From NCBI RefSeq assembly GCF_014852005.1, contig NZ_JACVAU010000002.1:248001-312000 (forward strand): DNA of 64,000 bases. Direction: 5' to 3'. Shown here piece after piece: positions 41,660 to 49,197 of the stretch. The first letter of the stretch is position 1; every line of letters starts with the position of its first letter. Position numbers and translations under genes: made by a program. This DNA comes from Pseudoxanthomonas sp. PXM03. GTDB taxonomy: Bacteria; Pseudomonadota; Gammaproteobacteria; Xanthomonadales; Xanthomonadaceae. The notes under the pieces were generated by a model that saw only the letters and a program-made list of their open reading frames with translations, was not told the origin of the DNA and searched no databases.

Positions 41660-42022
41660 TTACCCCCATCCGCCTTCACCCACCTGCCCCAACGCCTCAC
41701 GCAACCGTGCGTTCTCCTCCACCACACGCCCATAGGCACGGAACAGCGACCACGTTCCCCACACGCCCAGCACCAGGGCATGGGCGAACGGGATCGCGGC
41801 CAGCGCCATCAGCGAGGCCAATGCGGTTGCGTCGAGGGTGCGTACGTAGGGAATGGCCATCAGCCCCTGGTTGATCAGGGCGGTCACGGTGGAGATGGTC
41901 AGCAGGCCGAAGCTGACGTGGCGGAAGCGGCGCCATGCGCGCCACTGCAACACCAGCGCGACGATGCTGTACACCAGTCCGGCCACGATGAAGGCCCAGC
42001 TGAGGATCATGTAGACGGGCAT
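41660..42022 (-). CDS. Small four-helix membrane protein, unknown function
   Basis: A 120-residue protein with four hydrophobic segments (MILSWAFIVAGLVYSIVALVL; VSFGLLTISTVTALINQGLMAI; ATALASLMALAAIPFAHALVL; GVWGTWSLF) and a short charged C-terminal helix (RVVEENARLREALGQ) likely to form a coiled coil. The start at 42022 has AGGAG at good spacing. No family recognised. It follows a terminator, so it has its own promoter. Confidence 0.7.
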   Translation of the reverse strand: MPVYMILSWAFIVAGLVYSIVALVLQWRAWRRFRHVSFGLLTISTVTALINQGLMAIPYVRTLDATALASLMALAAIPFAHALVLGVWGTWSLFRAYGRVVEENARLREALGQVGEGGWG

Positions 42023-42094
42023 GCAGGCTCCTGGGCACGGGTGCGGTGACGGGGTTTTATCACGTGGATGTGCGCTTGCTCGACCGCACATGAA

Positions 42095-42117
42095 AAGGCC
42101 CCGCGGTGCGGGGCCTT
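42095..42117 (-). terminator. Terminator of the 163-residue hypothetical gene
   Basis: A perfect 10-bp stem (AAGGCCCCGC / GCGGGGCCTT, loop GGT). On the minus strand TTTTCA follows. It lies about 25 bases beyond the stop at 42141. Confidence 0.8.
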
Positions 42118-42140
42118 CTGTTGTCCGGGCGGGCTGTGTG

Positions 42141-42632
42141 TCAGCCGTTGCCGCCGCTCGAGCCGCCGGGTTCGTCGGGCGAGGCGGCGCGGTTCCTGCG
42201 GACGAAGCGCTGCGAGAGTTCGCGACGGGCTTCGTCCACGCCCTTGTCCTTGCCGGCCACCTTGATGACGCCGTACACCTCCAGCGAGGCGGCCATCAGG
42301 TCGCTGCCGAGGGCGAGTTCGGTGTCGGTGACGCGCTGATACAGGTGGGCCAGGCGCAGGGAACAGGGGCGCAGGGCGTCGAGTGCCATGTGATCCTGCT
42401 GGAAGGCGGCAAGGTCGAAGTCGCGCGGCATGATGCCGGCGTGCTGTTCCGCCACGCTCAGCGCGGTGGTGCAGAAGGCCTGCGATTTGGTGCCCATCTT
42501 GAAGAGGTCGCGGCGCTCGTCGTTGGTGAGCGCGACGAGCTGCTGCAGGTCGGCCTCAAGTGCGGTGATGGAGGCCAGGATGCGCTCCACCGTGGTGGGG
42601 TCGAGGGTGAGGCTGATGCGGTTCTGGGTCAT
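42141..42632 (-). CDS. Hypothetical cytosolic helical protein
   Basis: A 163-residue soluble protein, almost all predicted helix (LTLDPTTVERILASITALEADLQQLVALTNDERRDL; LRPCSLRLAHLYQRVTDTELALGSDLMAASLEVYGVIK) with a short Arg- and Gly-rich tail (RRNRAASPDEPGGSSGGNG). No signal peptide, membrane segment or known catalytic motif. I do not recognise the family. The 42-bp repeat array lies upstream of it, and the GIY-YIG gene lies beyond the array on the same strand. Confidence 0.7.
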   Translation of the reverse strand: MTQNRISLTLDPTTVERILASITALEADLQQLVALTNDERRDLFKMGTKSQAFCTTALSVAEQHAGIMPRDFDLAAFQQDHMALDALRPCSLRLAHLYQRVTDTELALGSDLMAASLEVYGVIKVAGKDKGVDEARRELSQRFVRRNRAASPDEPGGSSGGNG

Positions 42633-42766
42633 GGTCCGTCCTTAGTTGTGTTCTGCGTAATGCCGGCCGGGTCCGACCGGCGCATGCAGCGTAGCGCGCA
42701 CAAACGCCGATGCGACGTTGTGCGCGCTAATGTTGGATTTCTCACGCGAACGATATCGACCGAGGC

Positions 42767-43018
42767 AAATAGCCTGGGGCGTCAGCCGTTGTGTGTGTTG
42801 ACCCAGTCAAAAAGCCTGACGGCTCAGGCTTAGTGTGTGTTGAAACAGCCGAATTGCCTGACGCACCAGGCTTGGTGTGTGTTGAGCCAGCCGAAATGCC
42901 TGACGTGTCAGGCTTACTGTGTGTTGAGCCACCCGAAAAGCCTGACGCGTGAGGCTTGGTGTGTGTTGAGCGAGGCTATTTGGCTGGCGAGTCAGGCTAT
43001 GTGTGAGTAGAGAGGGTT
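42767..43018. repeat. Array of six 42-bp hairpin repeats
   Basis: Six units with an exact 42-bp period and no indels. The TGTGTGTTGA anchors end at 42801, 42843, 42885, 42927 and 42969, and a degenerate sixth (TGTGAGTAGA) ends at 43011. Each unit carries an inverted repeat GCCTGAC/GTCAGGC with a 2-6 nt loop, then TGTGTGTTGA and CAGCCGAAA-like sequence. Central copies are most alike and outer copies are degenerate. There are no unique spacers, so this is not CRISPR. The array begins immediately after the stop of the GIY-YIG gene. Confidence 0.92.
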
Positions 43019-43896
43019 CAGTTGTCATTGAGTCCGAACGGTGCCCGCGTATGCAGCCGCTCCTTCCATGAAGCCTCCACATGGATGACATCACGCAGTT
43101 CCATATCCGGCGACAGGCGCTGCAGGATGCTGAAAGCGAATCCGGCGGGGTCGAGTCCTCTCAGCAGCCTGTTTCCGCCGTGGCCGGAATCTGCGTAGTT
43201 CAACCAGCGCCCCAGAAGATTCTCTTCTCCTGCTGCAGATCCGACGTAGCGCTTGCCGGAGCCGCGATCAAATATCAGATATATGCCTCGCCACTGTTTG
43301 AGCAGCAGTTGCCACCGCGCAGGCAACAAAGGCAGTTGTGTCCAATCCACCACCAGCGAGTGCCATTCCGGCATGGGAGGCACCAGAAGGCCGTCCTCAT
43401 GGAGAGCATGCACGGCAATCAGATTCCGATCCGCCCAGCGCCACCACGAGCGCTCTATACCGGGCCAGCGAACGACCAGACGTCCCTTCCACGCCGACAT
43501 CATGTCCAGCGGCTCCAGGTCAAACCACAACGAGTGATCGCGATCCTTCGGCCCCCGCGTACCAAGCGCTCTTAGCTCGGCGTTCTCTGTAATCCCCCAG
43601 AACTCGCGTGTCGATACGGTCCTGGCGCCTTTCACCCCATACAGGCCCACGAAGACCGCCCTACCCGCTTCGTGCCCGATGAACGAAGCCAGATAGCGGG
43701 CCCGACCCAGCGCCTTCTCCACGATGGGACCGTGACTTTGCTGGTAGGCGTTATAGATGTGGTGCCGCTCGGCCGCCAGCCAGGGAAGCACCTTGCGCAG
43801 CTCGCGTTCGGTGGGCCGATGGCGCATGACGAGCACCTCGTTGGGTGGGATCCCGGCCTTGGCAAGCAAGTCGTTGAGTTCTATCAGCTCGGACAC
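43018..43896 (-). CDS. GIY-YIG nuclease-domain protein
   Basis: A 292-residue protein with a new-looking N-terminal ~200 residues and a C-terminal GIY-YIG fold. Catalytic positions are visible: GIY at 204-206 (WRGIYLIFD), YVG at 217-219 (GKRYVGSA), Arg230 (LLGRWLNY), Glu274 (HVEASWKERL) and Asn290 (GLND) close to the C-terminus. The N-terminal part is rich in Trp and Arg (VRWPGIERSWWRWADRNL) and may bind DNA or a partner. It should cut one DNA strand per active site. The start is GTG at 43896 with GAGGA upstream. It is divergent from the pyrophosphohydrolase-helicase-deaminase operon, with 159 bp between starts, which suggests shared regulation and a place in the same defence module. Confidence 0.8.
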   Translation of the reverse strand: MSELIELNDLLAKAGIPPNEVLVMRHRPTERELRKVLPWLAAERHHIYNAYQQSHGPIVEKALGRARYLASFIGHEAGRAVFVGLYGVKGARTVSTREFWGITENAELRALGTRGPKDRDHSLWFDLEPLDMMSAWKGRLVVRWPGIERSWWRWADRNLIAVHALHEDGLLVPPMPEWHSLVVDWTQLPLLPARWQLLLKQWRGIYLIFDRGSGKRYVGSAAGEENLLGRWLNYADSGHGGNRLLRGLDPAGFAFSILQRLSPDMELRDVIHVEASWKERLHTRAPFGLNDN

Positions 43897-44055
43897 GTCG
43901 CTTGAATCCTCGAATCTTGGCCTCTGGGCCCTCGTGAGATCGCATACGGGAGGCTGTCCGGAAAGCGGTCGCCCCGTGCTGCGTGCCGACCACCCGGCAC
44001 GTCCGGGCGTCTCCCCATATACTCACATTTGAGGGGTGCGGAAGGGGAAGACGGG

Positions 44056-44406
44056 GTGAGTAACGACGTGCAGGAACTACAGACCGCGCTGCGCCGATTT
44101 GCGGAGGAGCGGGACTGGGGCCAGTTCCATACGCCCAAGAACCTGGCGGCCTCGTTGTCGATTGAAGCCGCCGAGGTGCTGGAGCACTTCCAATGGCTGA
44201 CCGACGAGCAGAGCCAGAATCTGTCGCCGGAGCAACGGGACAAAGTGGCACTCGAGATCGCGGATGTCCTGCTCTACCTGCTGCAGTTGGCAGACAAGCT
44301 CCAAATCGACCCGGTCGCGGCTGCCAAGAACAAGCTGGCGCTCAATGCCGAAAAGTACCCGGTCGACAAGGCCAGGGGCAGCAGCAGGAAGTACACGGAA
44401 CTCTGA
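44056..44406 (+). CDS. MazG-like nucleotide pyrophosphohydrolase
   Basis: A 116-residue all-alpha NTP pyrophosphatase. The magnesium-binding ExxE...ExxD motif is complete: Glu37 and Glu40 (SIEAAEVLEHFQW), Glu67 and Asp70 (ALEIADVLLYLLQLADKL). Such enzymes hydrolyse (d)NTPs to (d)NMP and pyrophosphate. The start is GTG at 44056, with GAAGGGGA upstream and a TATACT at 44018-44023 as a possible -10. It is the first gene of the operon; only 25 bp separate it from the nuclease-helicase gene. In this context it probably helps deplete nucleotides or cleans up modified ones during infection. The GC content is like the rest of the chromosome. Confidence 0.85.
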   Translation: MSNDVQELQTALRRFAEERDWGQFHTPKNLAASLSIEAAEVLEHFQWLTDEQSQNLSPEQRDKVALEIADVLLYLLQLADKLQIDPVAAAKNKLALNAEKYPVDKARGSSRKYTEL

Positions 44407-44431
44407 TCGGGATGCCAAGGGGAAGGCTCGC

Positions 44432-46294
44432 GTGATCGTTTACCAAGCAACCAAACACCAGTTCCTGGATGACAACGACAACAGGAACATCGAAGACGTC
44501 ATCAATGCGGCCTATGTCCAGAAGATGGGCCGCTACGCAACGGACGCCGAGTTCAAATCATGGGCGGCCTCGCTGCGCGAGATGTCCCGGGTGCTGCGCG
44601 ACCCACAGATTCCCGACGACATCGGGGTTGGCGTGGAGTTCGGGATCCCACAGACGGCCAAGCGCATCGACTTCATCCTGTCCGGCGCCGATGACGCCGG
44701 CACACCCCATGTCATCATCGTTGAGCTGAAACAGTGGTCGTCCGCCAAGCTGAGCGATAGGGACGGCTTGATCGTCGCCAATCGCGGTGGTCGTGCCGAG
44801 ACCGAAGGCCCCCACCCCAGCTATCAGGCATGGTCCTACGCGGCCTTGCTCAATGGCTTCAATGAAGCCGTCTACGAATCCGGGACGGCGCTACAGCCCT
44901 GCGCCTATCTGCACAACTACCGCGACGACGGGATCATCCGCGACGCGCGCTATGCCCCCTATCTCGACAAGGCGCCTGTCTTCCTGAAGGGCGAGGACGA
45001 ACTCAAGCGCCTGCGCGATTTCATCAAGAAGCACGTCAAGAAGGGAGACAAGGGAGAACTGCTGTACAAGATGGAGAACGGGCGTATTCGCCCTTCCAAG
45101 ATGCTGGCCGACAGTCTGGCCAAGATGCTCAAGGGCAATCAGGAGTTCGTCCTGGTCGACGACCAGAAGGTGGTTTACGAGACCTGCCTGGCCCGCGCCG
45201 AGCAGGCAAGCGAAACCCGCAAGCAGGTGGTCATCGTCAAGGGCGGCCCCGGCACTGGAAAGTCGGTGGTCGCGGTCAATCTGCTGGTGGCGCTGACCAA
45301 GCGCGGACAGGTGACCAAGTACGTCTCCAAGAACGCCGCGCCCCGCGCCGTGTATGCGAAGAAGCTGGCGGGTCAGGTACGCAGAGTTGAAGTCGGCAAC
45401 ATGTTCTCAGGGTCTGGCGGCTTCCATGACGCGGAGCCCAACGTGTTCGACACGCTTGTCGTCGACGAAGCGCATCGTTTGAACGCCAAGAGCGGCCTGT
45501 ACGGCAACCTGGGCGAGAACCAGGTCATGGAACTCATCCGCAGTGCCAAGTGCACGATCTTCTTCGTGGATGACGACCAGATCGTGACGCTCGCCGATAT
45601 CGGGCATACCCGGGAGTTGATGCATTGGGCAAATGCAGCCGGTGCGGAAATCACGACACTGGAGCTGAGCTCCCAGTTCCGCTGCGGCGGCTCCGATGGC
45701 TACATCGCGTGGCTGGACAACTGGCTGGGTATCCGCGAAACCGCCAACACGGATTTCGACCGCGACAGTTTCGACTTCCGAATCGTTGAATCGCCAGTTG
45801 AACTACACAGCCTGATTCGAGAGAAGAACAAGCTAAACAATCGATCACGAGTGGTCGCGGGGTATTGCTGGGATTGGAAGAGCAAGAAGGATTCCGCAGC
45901 CTACGACATCGTGATTCCGGAGTTCGGTTATCAAGCGCAATGGAATCTTAGCGTCGACGGCAGCCTCTGGATCATGGCGGAAAATTCTGTCGAAGAGGTT
46001 GGCTGCATCCATACCTGCCAGGGCCTCGAGCTTGACTATGTAGGAGTAATAATCGGGCGCGACCTGACGATCACCGACGGAACGCTAGTCAGAAATGCAA
46101 GTCGCCGATCCAAACAAGACCGGTCGGTCTTTGGCCATAAAACAAAGCTGAAAAGCGACCCAACCATTCAGCACAAGCTCGAGGCCATCATCTCAAATAC
46201 TTACAAGACCCTTCTAAGCAGAGGACTGAAGGGATGCTACGTTTACTGCGTCGACCCATCACTTGGCACAAAGATTAAGCAGAACCTTCGATAG
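44432..46294 (+). CDS. PD-(D/E)XK nuclease fused to SF1-type helicase (DUF2075)
   Basis: A 620-residue two-part protein. The N-terminal domain shows a PD-(D/E)XK pattern: Asp80 (RIDFILSG), Glu98 and Lys100 (HVIIVELKQW). The C-terminal DUF2075 motor has Walker A KGGPGTGKS at 270-278, Walker B DEAH at 345-348 (TLVVDEAHRL), a FFVDDDQIVTLAD motif, LSSQFRCGG with Gln415-Arg417, and helicase motif V-like HTCQGLELDYVGVIIGRDL near 530. It should be a nucleic-acid-stimulated ATPase that cuts DNA or RNA. The start is GTG at 44432 with AAGGGGAAGG before it. Base composition drops from about 45780 on (residue ~450): 25 of 60 bases are G or C at 45781-45840. This points to a mosaic gene. Confidence 0.85.
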   Translation: MIVYQATKHQFLDDNDNRNIEDVINAAYVQKMGRYATDAEFKSWAASLREMSRVLRDPQIPDDIGVGVEFGIPQTAKRIDFILSGADDAGTPHVIIVELKQWSSAKLSDRDGLIVANRGGRAETEGPHPSYQAWSYAALLNGFNEAVYESGTALQPCAYLHNYRDDGIIRDARYAPYLDKAPVFLKGEDELKRLRDFIKKHVKKGDKGELLYKMENGRIRPSKMLADSLAKMLKGNQEFVLVDDQKVVYETCLARAEQASETRKQVVIVKGGPGTGKSVVAVNLLVALTKRGQVTKYVSKNAAPRAVYAKKLAGQVRRVEVGNMFSGSGGFHDAEPNVFDTLVVDEAHRLNAKSGLYGNLGENQVMELIRSAKCTIFFVDDDQIVTLADIGHTRELMHWANAAGAEITTLELSSQFRCGGSDGYIAWLDNWLGIRETANTDFDRDSFDFRIVESPVELHSLIREKNKLNNRSRVVAGYCWDWKSKKDSAAYDIVIPEFGYQAQWNLSVDGSLWIMAENSVEEVGCIHTCQGLELDYVGVIIGRDLTITDGTLVRNASRRSKQDRSVFGHKTKLKSDPTIQHKLEAIISNTYKTLLSRGLKGCYVYCVDPSLGTKIKQNLR

Positions 46295-46344
46295 CTGAGT
46301 CGGGATCGTTCATCCACAGCAACCACCGCGAGGGAAGCACCGTC

Positions 46345-48069
46345 ATGACAACGCACGTCGCAGATGGGATCAACGAAGCATACTTCGAACGAACTGACTT
46401 TCTAATCGTAGCCCTCACAGGAAGAACAGGAAGCGGCTGCACAACTACCGCCAACAATCTCTGCAAGAACCTTGCTGAAATCCCGTTTTCGGAGGATGAC
46501 TCGACGGAGCCAGAGAAGAGAAAACTTGGAATAGCCAGACTTCTTCTCCAGCGCCAATGGATCCCTTTCAAGAAGATTACTGTCTCAACGGTCATCCTTA
46601 GCTTTCTTCTCGATAACGATAAGAAGCCGATCGAGGATTTCATCCTCACCTGCGTTGGCGACCCTACACTTAGCAAGGCCGTTAGCGACACTCTCATCGA
46701 CCTAAAAAAAGTCGAGTCCTACAAGCATTTCAAGAAATGCATTGTCGATGGCGACCGAAAGAGTGAGTCTAGCGCTTGGAGTTTCTTCTTCACACACCTT
46801 GAGCCGTGCGCCGGCGAAGTTAGAAAACTGCTGGATACGAAGTATGCCCCCGCGTTTCAGCTCATGGGAGACAACATACGACTTAGCGGCTCCGCGATCT
46901 CGTCGGAGATCAATCCTACTAAAGTCTTCTCTTTGATGCGGCGAGTAAAAAGACTGGCTAAGGCCGCCTTTACGCATGATCGAGCTAACGGAAAAAAGAG
47001 CACTAGAGTAGTTATAGACGCCGTAAGGAACCCGCTGGAGCTGGTGTATCTAAGGGATCAGTTCGCCACGTTTTTCTCAATTGCGATAAGTACCAACGAT
47101 CTACATCGCCGAAGCAGACTCGAGCGACTTGGCCTAAGCAAGGAAGCGATAGCTGCACTGGACAGCAAGGAGTACGCGGGCGGCAAATCTCTAAAAAGCT
47201 ACGCGAGCTACGTCTCCCAGAACATTCAAGAGTGCATCCAAAAGTCCGACATTTTCTTCGCGAATCCGGGCGAACCAAGACAGAGAAGCAAGTGCATTCG
47301 TGAACTAAATGCGCAAATCGTGAGGTACGTCGCTTTGATGTTAAGGCCAGGGCTGATAACCCCAACCCGAGACGAGAGGTGCATGCAACTCGCGTTCACC
47401 GCAAAGCTCAATAGTGGCTGCATCTCTAGGCAGGTTGGTGCCGCCATAGCGGATGAGAACTATTCGATCAAAGCTGTTGGCTGGAATGATGTCCCCGCGG
47501 GCCAAGTGCCCTGCCTACTAAGAGACGCAAATGAGTTAATTAAGGGCGGCGACTCATTGGCCTTTAGCGACTTTGAGCAGACCGACGAAGATTTTAGAGC
47601 CAAAGTCGAAAGCAATTATGCGAGGCGAAACATGGCACTAAGTCCGTTGGGACTTCCTTGCCCAATCTGCTTCAAAGACACATATAACTCGCTCAAGAAC
47701 GAGAACAATCAGGTTCATACTCGTTCGCTGCATGCTGAAGAGAATGCATTTTTGCAACTCGCAAAGCATGGGAACAGCGGAATAAGTGGAGGCTACCTTT
47801 ACACGACAGCCAGTCCTTGCGAGCTGTGCTCGAAGAAGGCATTCCAGCTTGGCGTGAAGAAGGTCGTTTACGTCGACCCCTATCCAGGTATTTCGCAAGT
47901 ACACGTACTGCGCTCCGGGAACAAAGAAAACCAGCCTGAGCTAGCGCTTTTCCGTGGCGCAATTGGGCATGCCTATCATCGACTGTACGATCCACTCATG
48001 CCTGTCAAAGATGAGTACAACGCGAGACTTACGGATATTCCTGTGAGCCCGCAGCCTCCATTGGTTTGA
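46345..48069 (+). CDS. AvcD-like anti-phage deoxycytidylate deaminase with N-terminal P-loop domain
   Basis: A 574-residue fusion. The N-terminal P-loop NTPase/kinase-like domain has Walker A GRTGSGCTT at residues 26-34. The C-terminal cytidine/deoxycytidylate deaminase domain has His463 and catalytic Glu465 (LHAEENAF) and zinc ligands Cys492 and Cys495 (TASPCELCSKKAF), ending near DPYPGIS. An extra CPIC motif before it may hold a structural zinc. This order of domains is that of the dCTP/dCMP deaminases AvcD (Vibrio) and the E. coli homologue, which convert dC nucleotides to dU and starve phage replication. GAGGGAAG precedes the ATG. Gap to the helicase gene is 50 bp. AT-rich (sampled 60-mers 42-50% GC), so probably acquired. 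Confidence 0.88.
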   Translation: MTTHVADGINEAYFERTDFLIVALTGRTGSGCTTTANNLCKNLAEIPFSEDDSTEPEKRKLGIARLLLQRQWIPFKKITVSTVILSFLLDNDKKPIEDFILTCVGDPTLSKAVSDTLIDLKKVESYKHFKKCIVDGDRKSESSAWSFFFTHLEPCAGEVRKLLDTKYAPAFQLMGDNIRLSGSAISSEINPTKVFSLMRRVKRLAKAAFTHDRANGKKSTRVVIDAVRNPLELVYLRDQFATFFSIAISTNDLHRRSRLERLGLSKEAIAALDSKEYAGGKSLKSYASYVSQNIQECIQKSDIFFANPGEPRQRSKCIRELNAQIVRYVALMLRPGLITPTRDERCMQLAFTAKLNSGCISRQVGAAIADENYSIKAVGWNDVPAGQVPCLLRDANELIKGGDSLAFSDFEQTDEDFRAKVESNYARRNMALSPLGLPCPICFKDTYNSLKNENNQVHTRSLHAEENAFLQLAKHGNSGISGGYLYTTASPCELCSKKAFQLGVKKVVYVDPYPGISQVHVLRSGNKENQPELALFRGAIGHAYHRLYDPLMPVKDEYNARLTDIPVSPQPPLV

Positions 48070-48131
48070 TCTCGCGATCTGACGTACAGAGGGATCGAGG
48101 CCGCGGCAATTGGACTTGGAAAGCAGTTGCT

Positions 48132-48437
48132 TCAATCCCTCAACACCAACACCGGGTTCTCATCAATCGTCCCATCCTCGTTCACCACCACGTAGCGATC
48201 ACCCTCGCGGTTGAACAGCACGGGGATGGGGGTCTTGAACAGCGGGCGGCGGACGAACTTCAGGCGCCAGTGGAAGGCTTCCATGGTGTGGATGGTGGCT
48301 TGCTGCTGCGGGGTGAGGCCGGCCAGCAGCGTGGCGTCGTCCATCTTCGGCGCGCCCTTGCGGCGCTCCGGCGTACGGGGAGAGGTGCCCGGGGCGTCCG
48401 GGTCGGGGGTGTCGCGGGGGCGATGGGGATCCGTCAT
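48132..48437 (-). CDS. Small hypothetical protein, paralogue A
   Basis: A 101-residue protein. The N-terminal ~35 residues are Pro/Asp/Arg-rich and probably disordered. The folded part begins LLAGLTPQQQATIHTMEAFHWRLKFVRRPLFKTPIPVLFNREGDRYVVVNEDGTIDENPVLVLRD. It is clearly related to the protein at 48723-49043. AGGAG lies in a leader GGAGCCCCCCACC that the paralogue also has. No known family; the pattern looks like a small xanthomonad-specific protein. It directly follows the deaminase operon on the opposite strand. Confidence 0.75.
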   Translation of the reverse strand: MTDPHRPRDTPDPDAPGTSPRTPERRKGAPKMDDATLLAGLTPQQQATIHTMEAFHWRLKFVRRPLFKTPIPVLFNREGDRYVVVNEDGTIDENPVLVLRD

Positions 48438-48583
48438 CCGGTGGGGGGCTCCTGATGGCGTGGAACGGGAACGGGGGTGCCGCTGTGGCGGCAGCTTTAC
48501 CTTCTATCGGCCGGGCTCAAGGGAACGTGAGGAGCGCGTTGTGTCGCGGAGGGGCGTTCAGGGAAAGGGGCGACGGGCTTGGA

Positions 48584-48617
48584 GGGATCGCGCTTGCCCC
48601 TCATCCGCCTTCGGCAC
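48584..48617. repeat. 34-bp dispersed repeat, copy A
   Basis: Identical to 49198-49231 (contains CGCGCTTGCCCCTCATCCGC and then CTTCGGCACC). Located in the gap between the two paralogous small genes. It is followed by disrupted CGCGGGGAGAAGG sequence near 48700-48712. Confidence 0.85.
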
Positions 48618-48722
48618 CCACCCCGGCCGGGCGAAGCACGCCCGGCGTTCCGACGATCGCGCGGCATGCCGCGCAGGCAGATCGTCTTCACCCCCGCCCG
48701 CGGGGAGAAGGATATGCAGGCG

Positions 48723-49043
48723 TCAGGCGCGCAGGACGAGCGTTGGGGTTTCGTTGAGCGTGCCGTCTTCTTCGATCACCACGTGACGCGTTGCGTCACG
48801 ATCGAACAACACCGGGATGGGCGCGCAGAACAGCGGACGGCGCACGAAGGCCAGGCGCCACTGGAAGATCTCCAGCGCTTCCAGCGTCATCAACTGCGCG
48901 GGCGTGAGGCCGGCGCGCAGGTCTGCGGCATCCTGCGCCGCGGTGGATTTGCGGCGCTCGGGCGCGCGCGGGGCCGCCGCCTTGGGGGCGGAGGCCTGCC
49001 AGGGGCCATTGATGACGGAGGCGTGGGCAGCAGTGCGATGCAT
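48723..49043 (-). CDS. Small hypothetical protein, paralogue B
   Basis: A 106-residue protein with the same design as the 101-residue neighbour: an Ala/Pro-rich N-terminus, APERRK, then LRAGLTPAQLMTLEALEIFQWRLAFVRRPLF and PIPVLFDRDATRHVVIEEDGTLNETPTLVLRA. The shared RRPLF..PIPVLF and EDGT..E.P.LVLR blocks suggest a compact alpha-beta domain. The ATG at 49043 is preferred, with GGAG in the same leader type; an upstream ATG at 49076 would add 11 residues. The function is unknown. Confidence 0.75.
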   Translation of the reverse strand: MHRTAAHASVINGPWQASAPKAAAPRAPERRKSTAAQDAADLRAGLTPAQLMTLEALEIFQWRLAFVRRPLFCAPIPVLFDRDATRHVVIEEDGTLNETPTLVLRA

Positions 49044-49161
49044 GGGGGTGGGGGCTCCAACAATTGCGGGTGACATCTGTTGCTACTAACGGCCACGGGC
49101 GGCCGCTATTTAGGGTGATGACCGCGATGCAAGCCGTGTGCCGGAATGTGGGGCGCGCAAA

Positions 49162-49185
49162 AAAGCCCCGCGTGGGCGGGGCTTT
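49162..49185 (-). terminator. Terminator downstream of purA
   Basis: A 10-bp stem (AAAGCCCCGC / GCGGGGCTTT, loop GTGG). On the minus strand it is followed by a T run (A at 49159-49164). It is the first strong terminator after purA. Confidence 0.75.
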
Positions 49186-49197
49186 GTCGGTGGTGAT

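Noticed and set aside
42767-43018. CRISPR array
   Set aside because: The whole 42-bp unit is conserved and there are no unique spacers; no cas gene is present.
42807-43094. Minus-strand ORF with 14-residue repeats (LTRQAFRLAQHTPS type)
   Set aside because: The 42-bp period is a multiple of three, so open frames arise automatically; most starts lie inside the GIY-YIG gene and no ribosome site is clear. Kept only as a note in the repeat finding.
44018-44023. Promoter of the defence operon (TATACT)
   Set aside because: Good -10 hexamer but no acceptable -35 at 16-18 bp, so it was not listed as a separate feature.
46345-47000. CBASS/CD-NTase or retron component
   Set aside because: The N-terminal domain has a P-loop, not a nucleotidyltransferase GS...D-D site, and no reverse transcriptase or cap genes are nearby; the deaminase zinc motif assigns it to the AvcD type.
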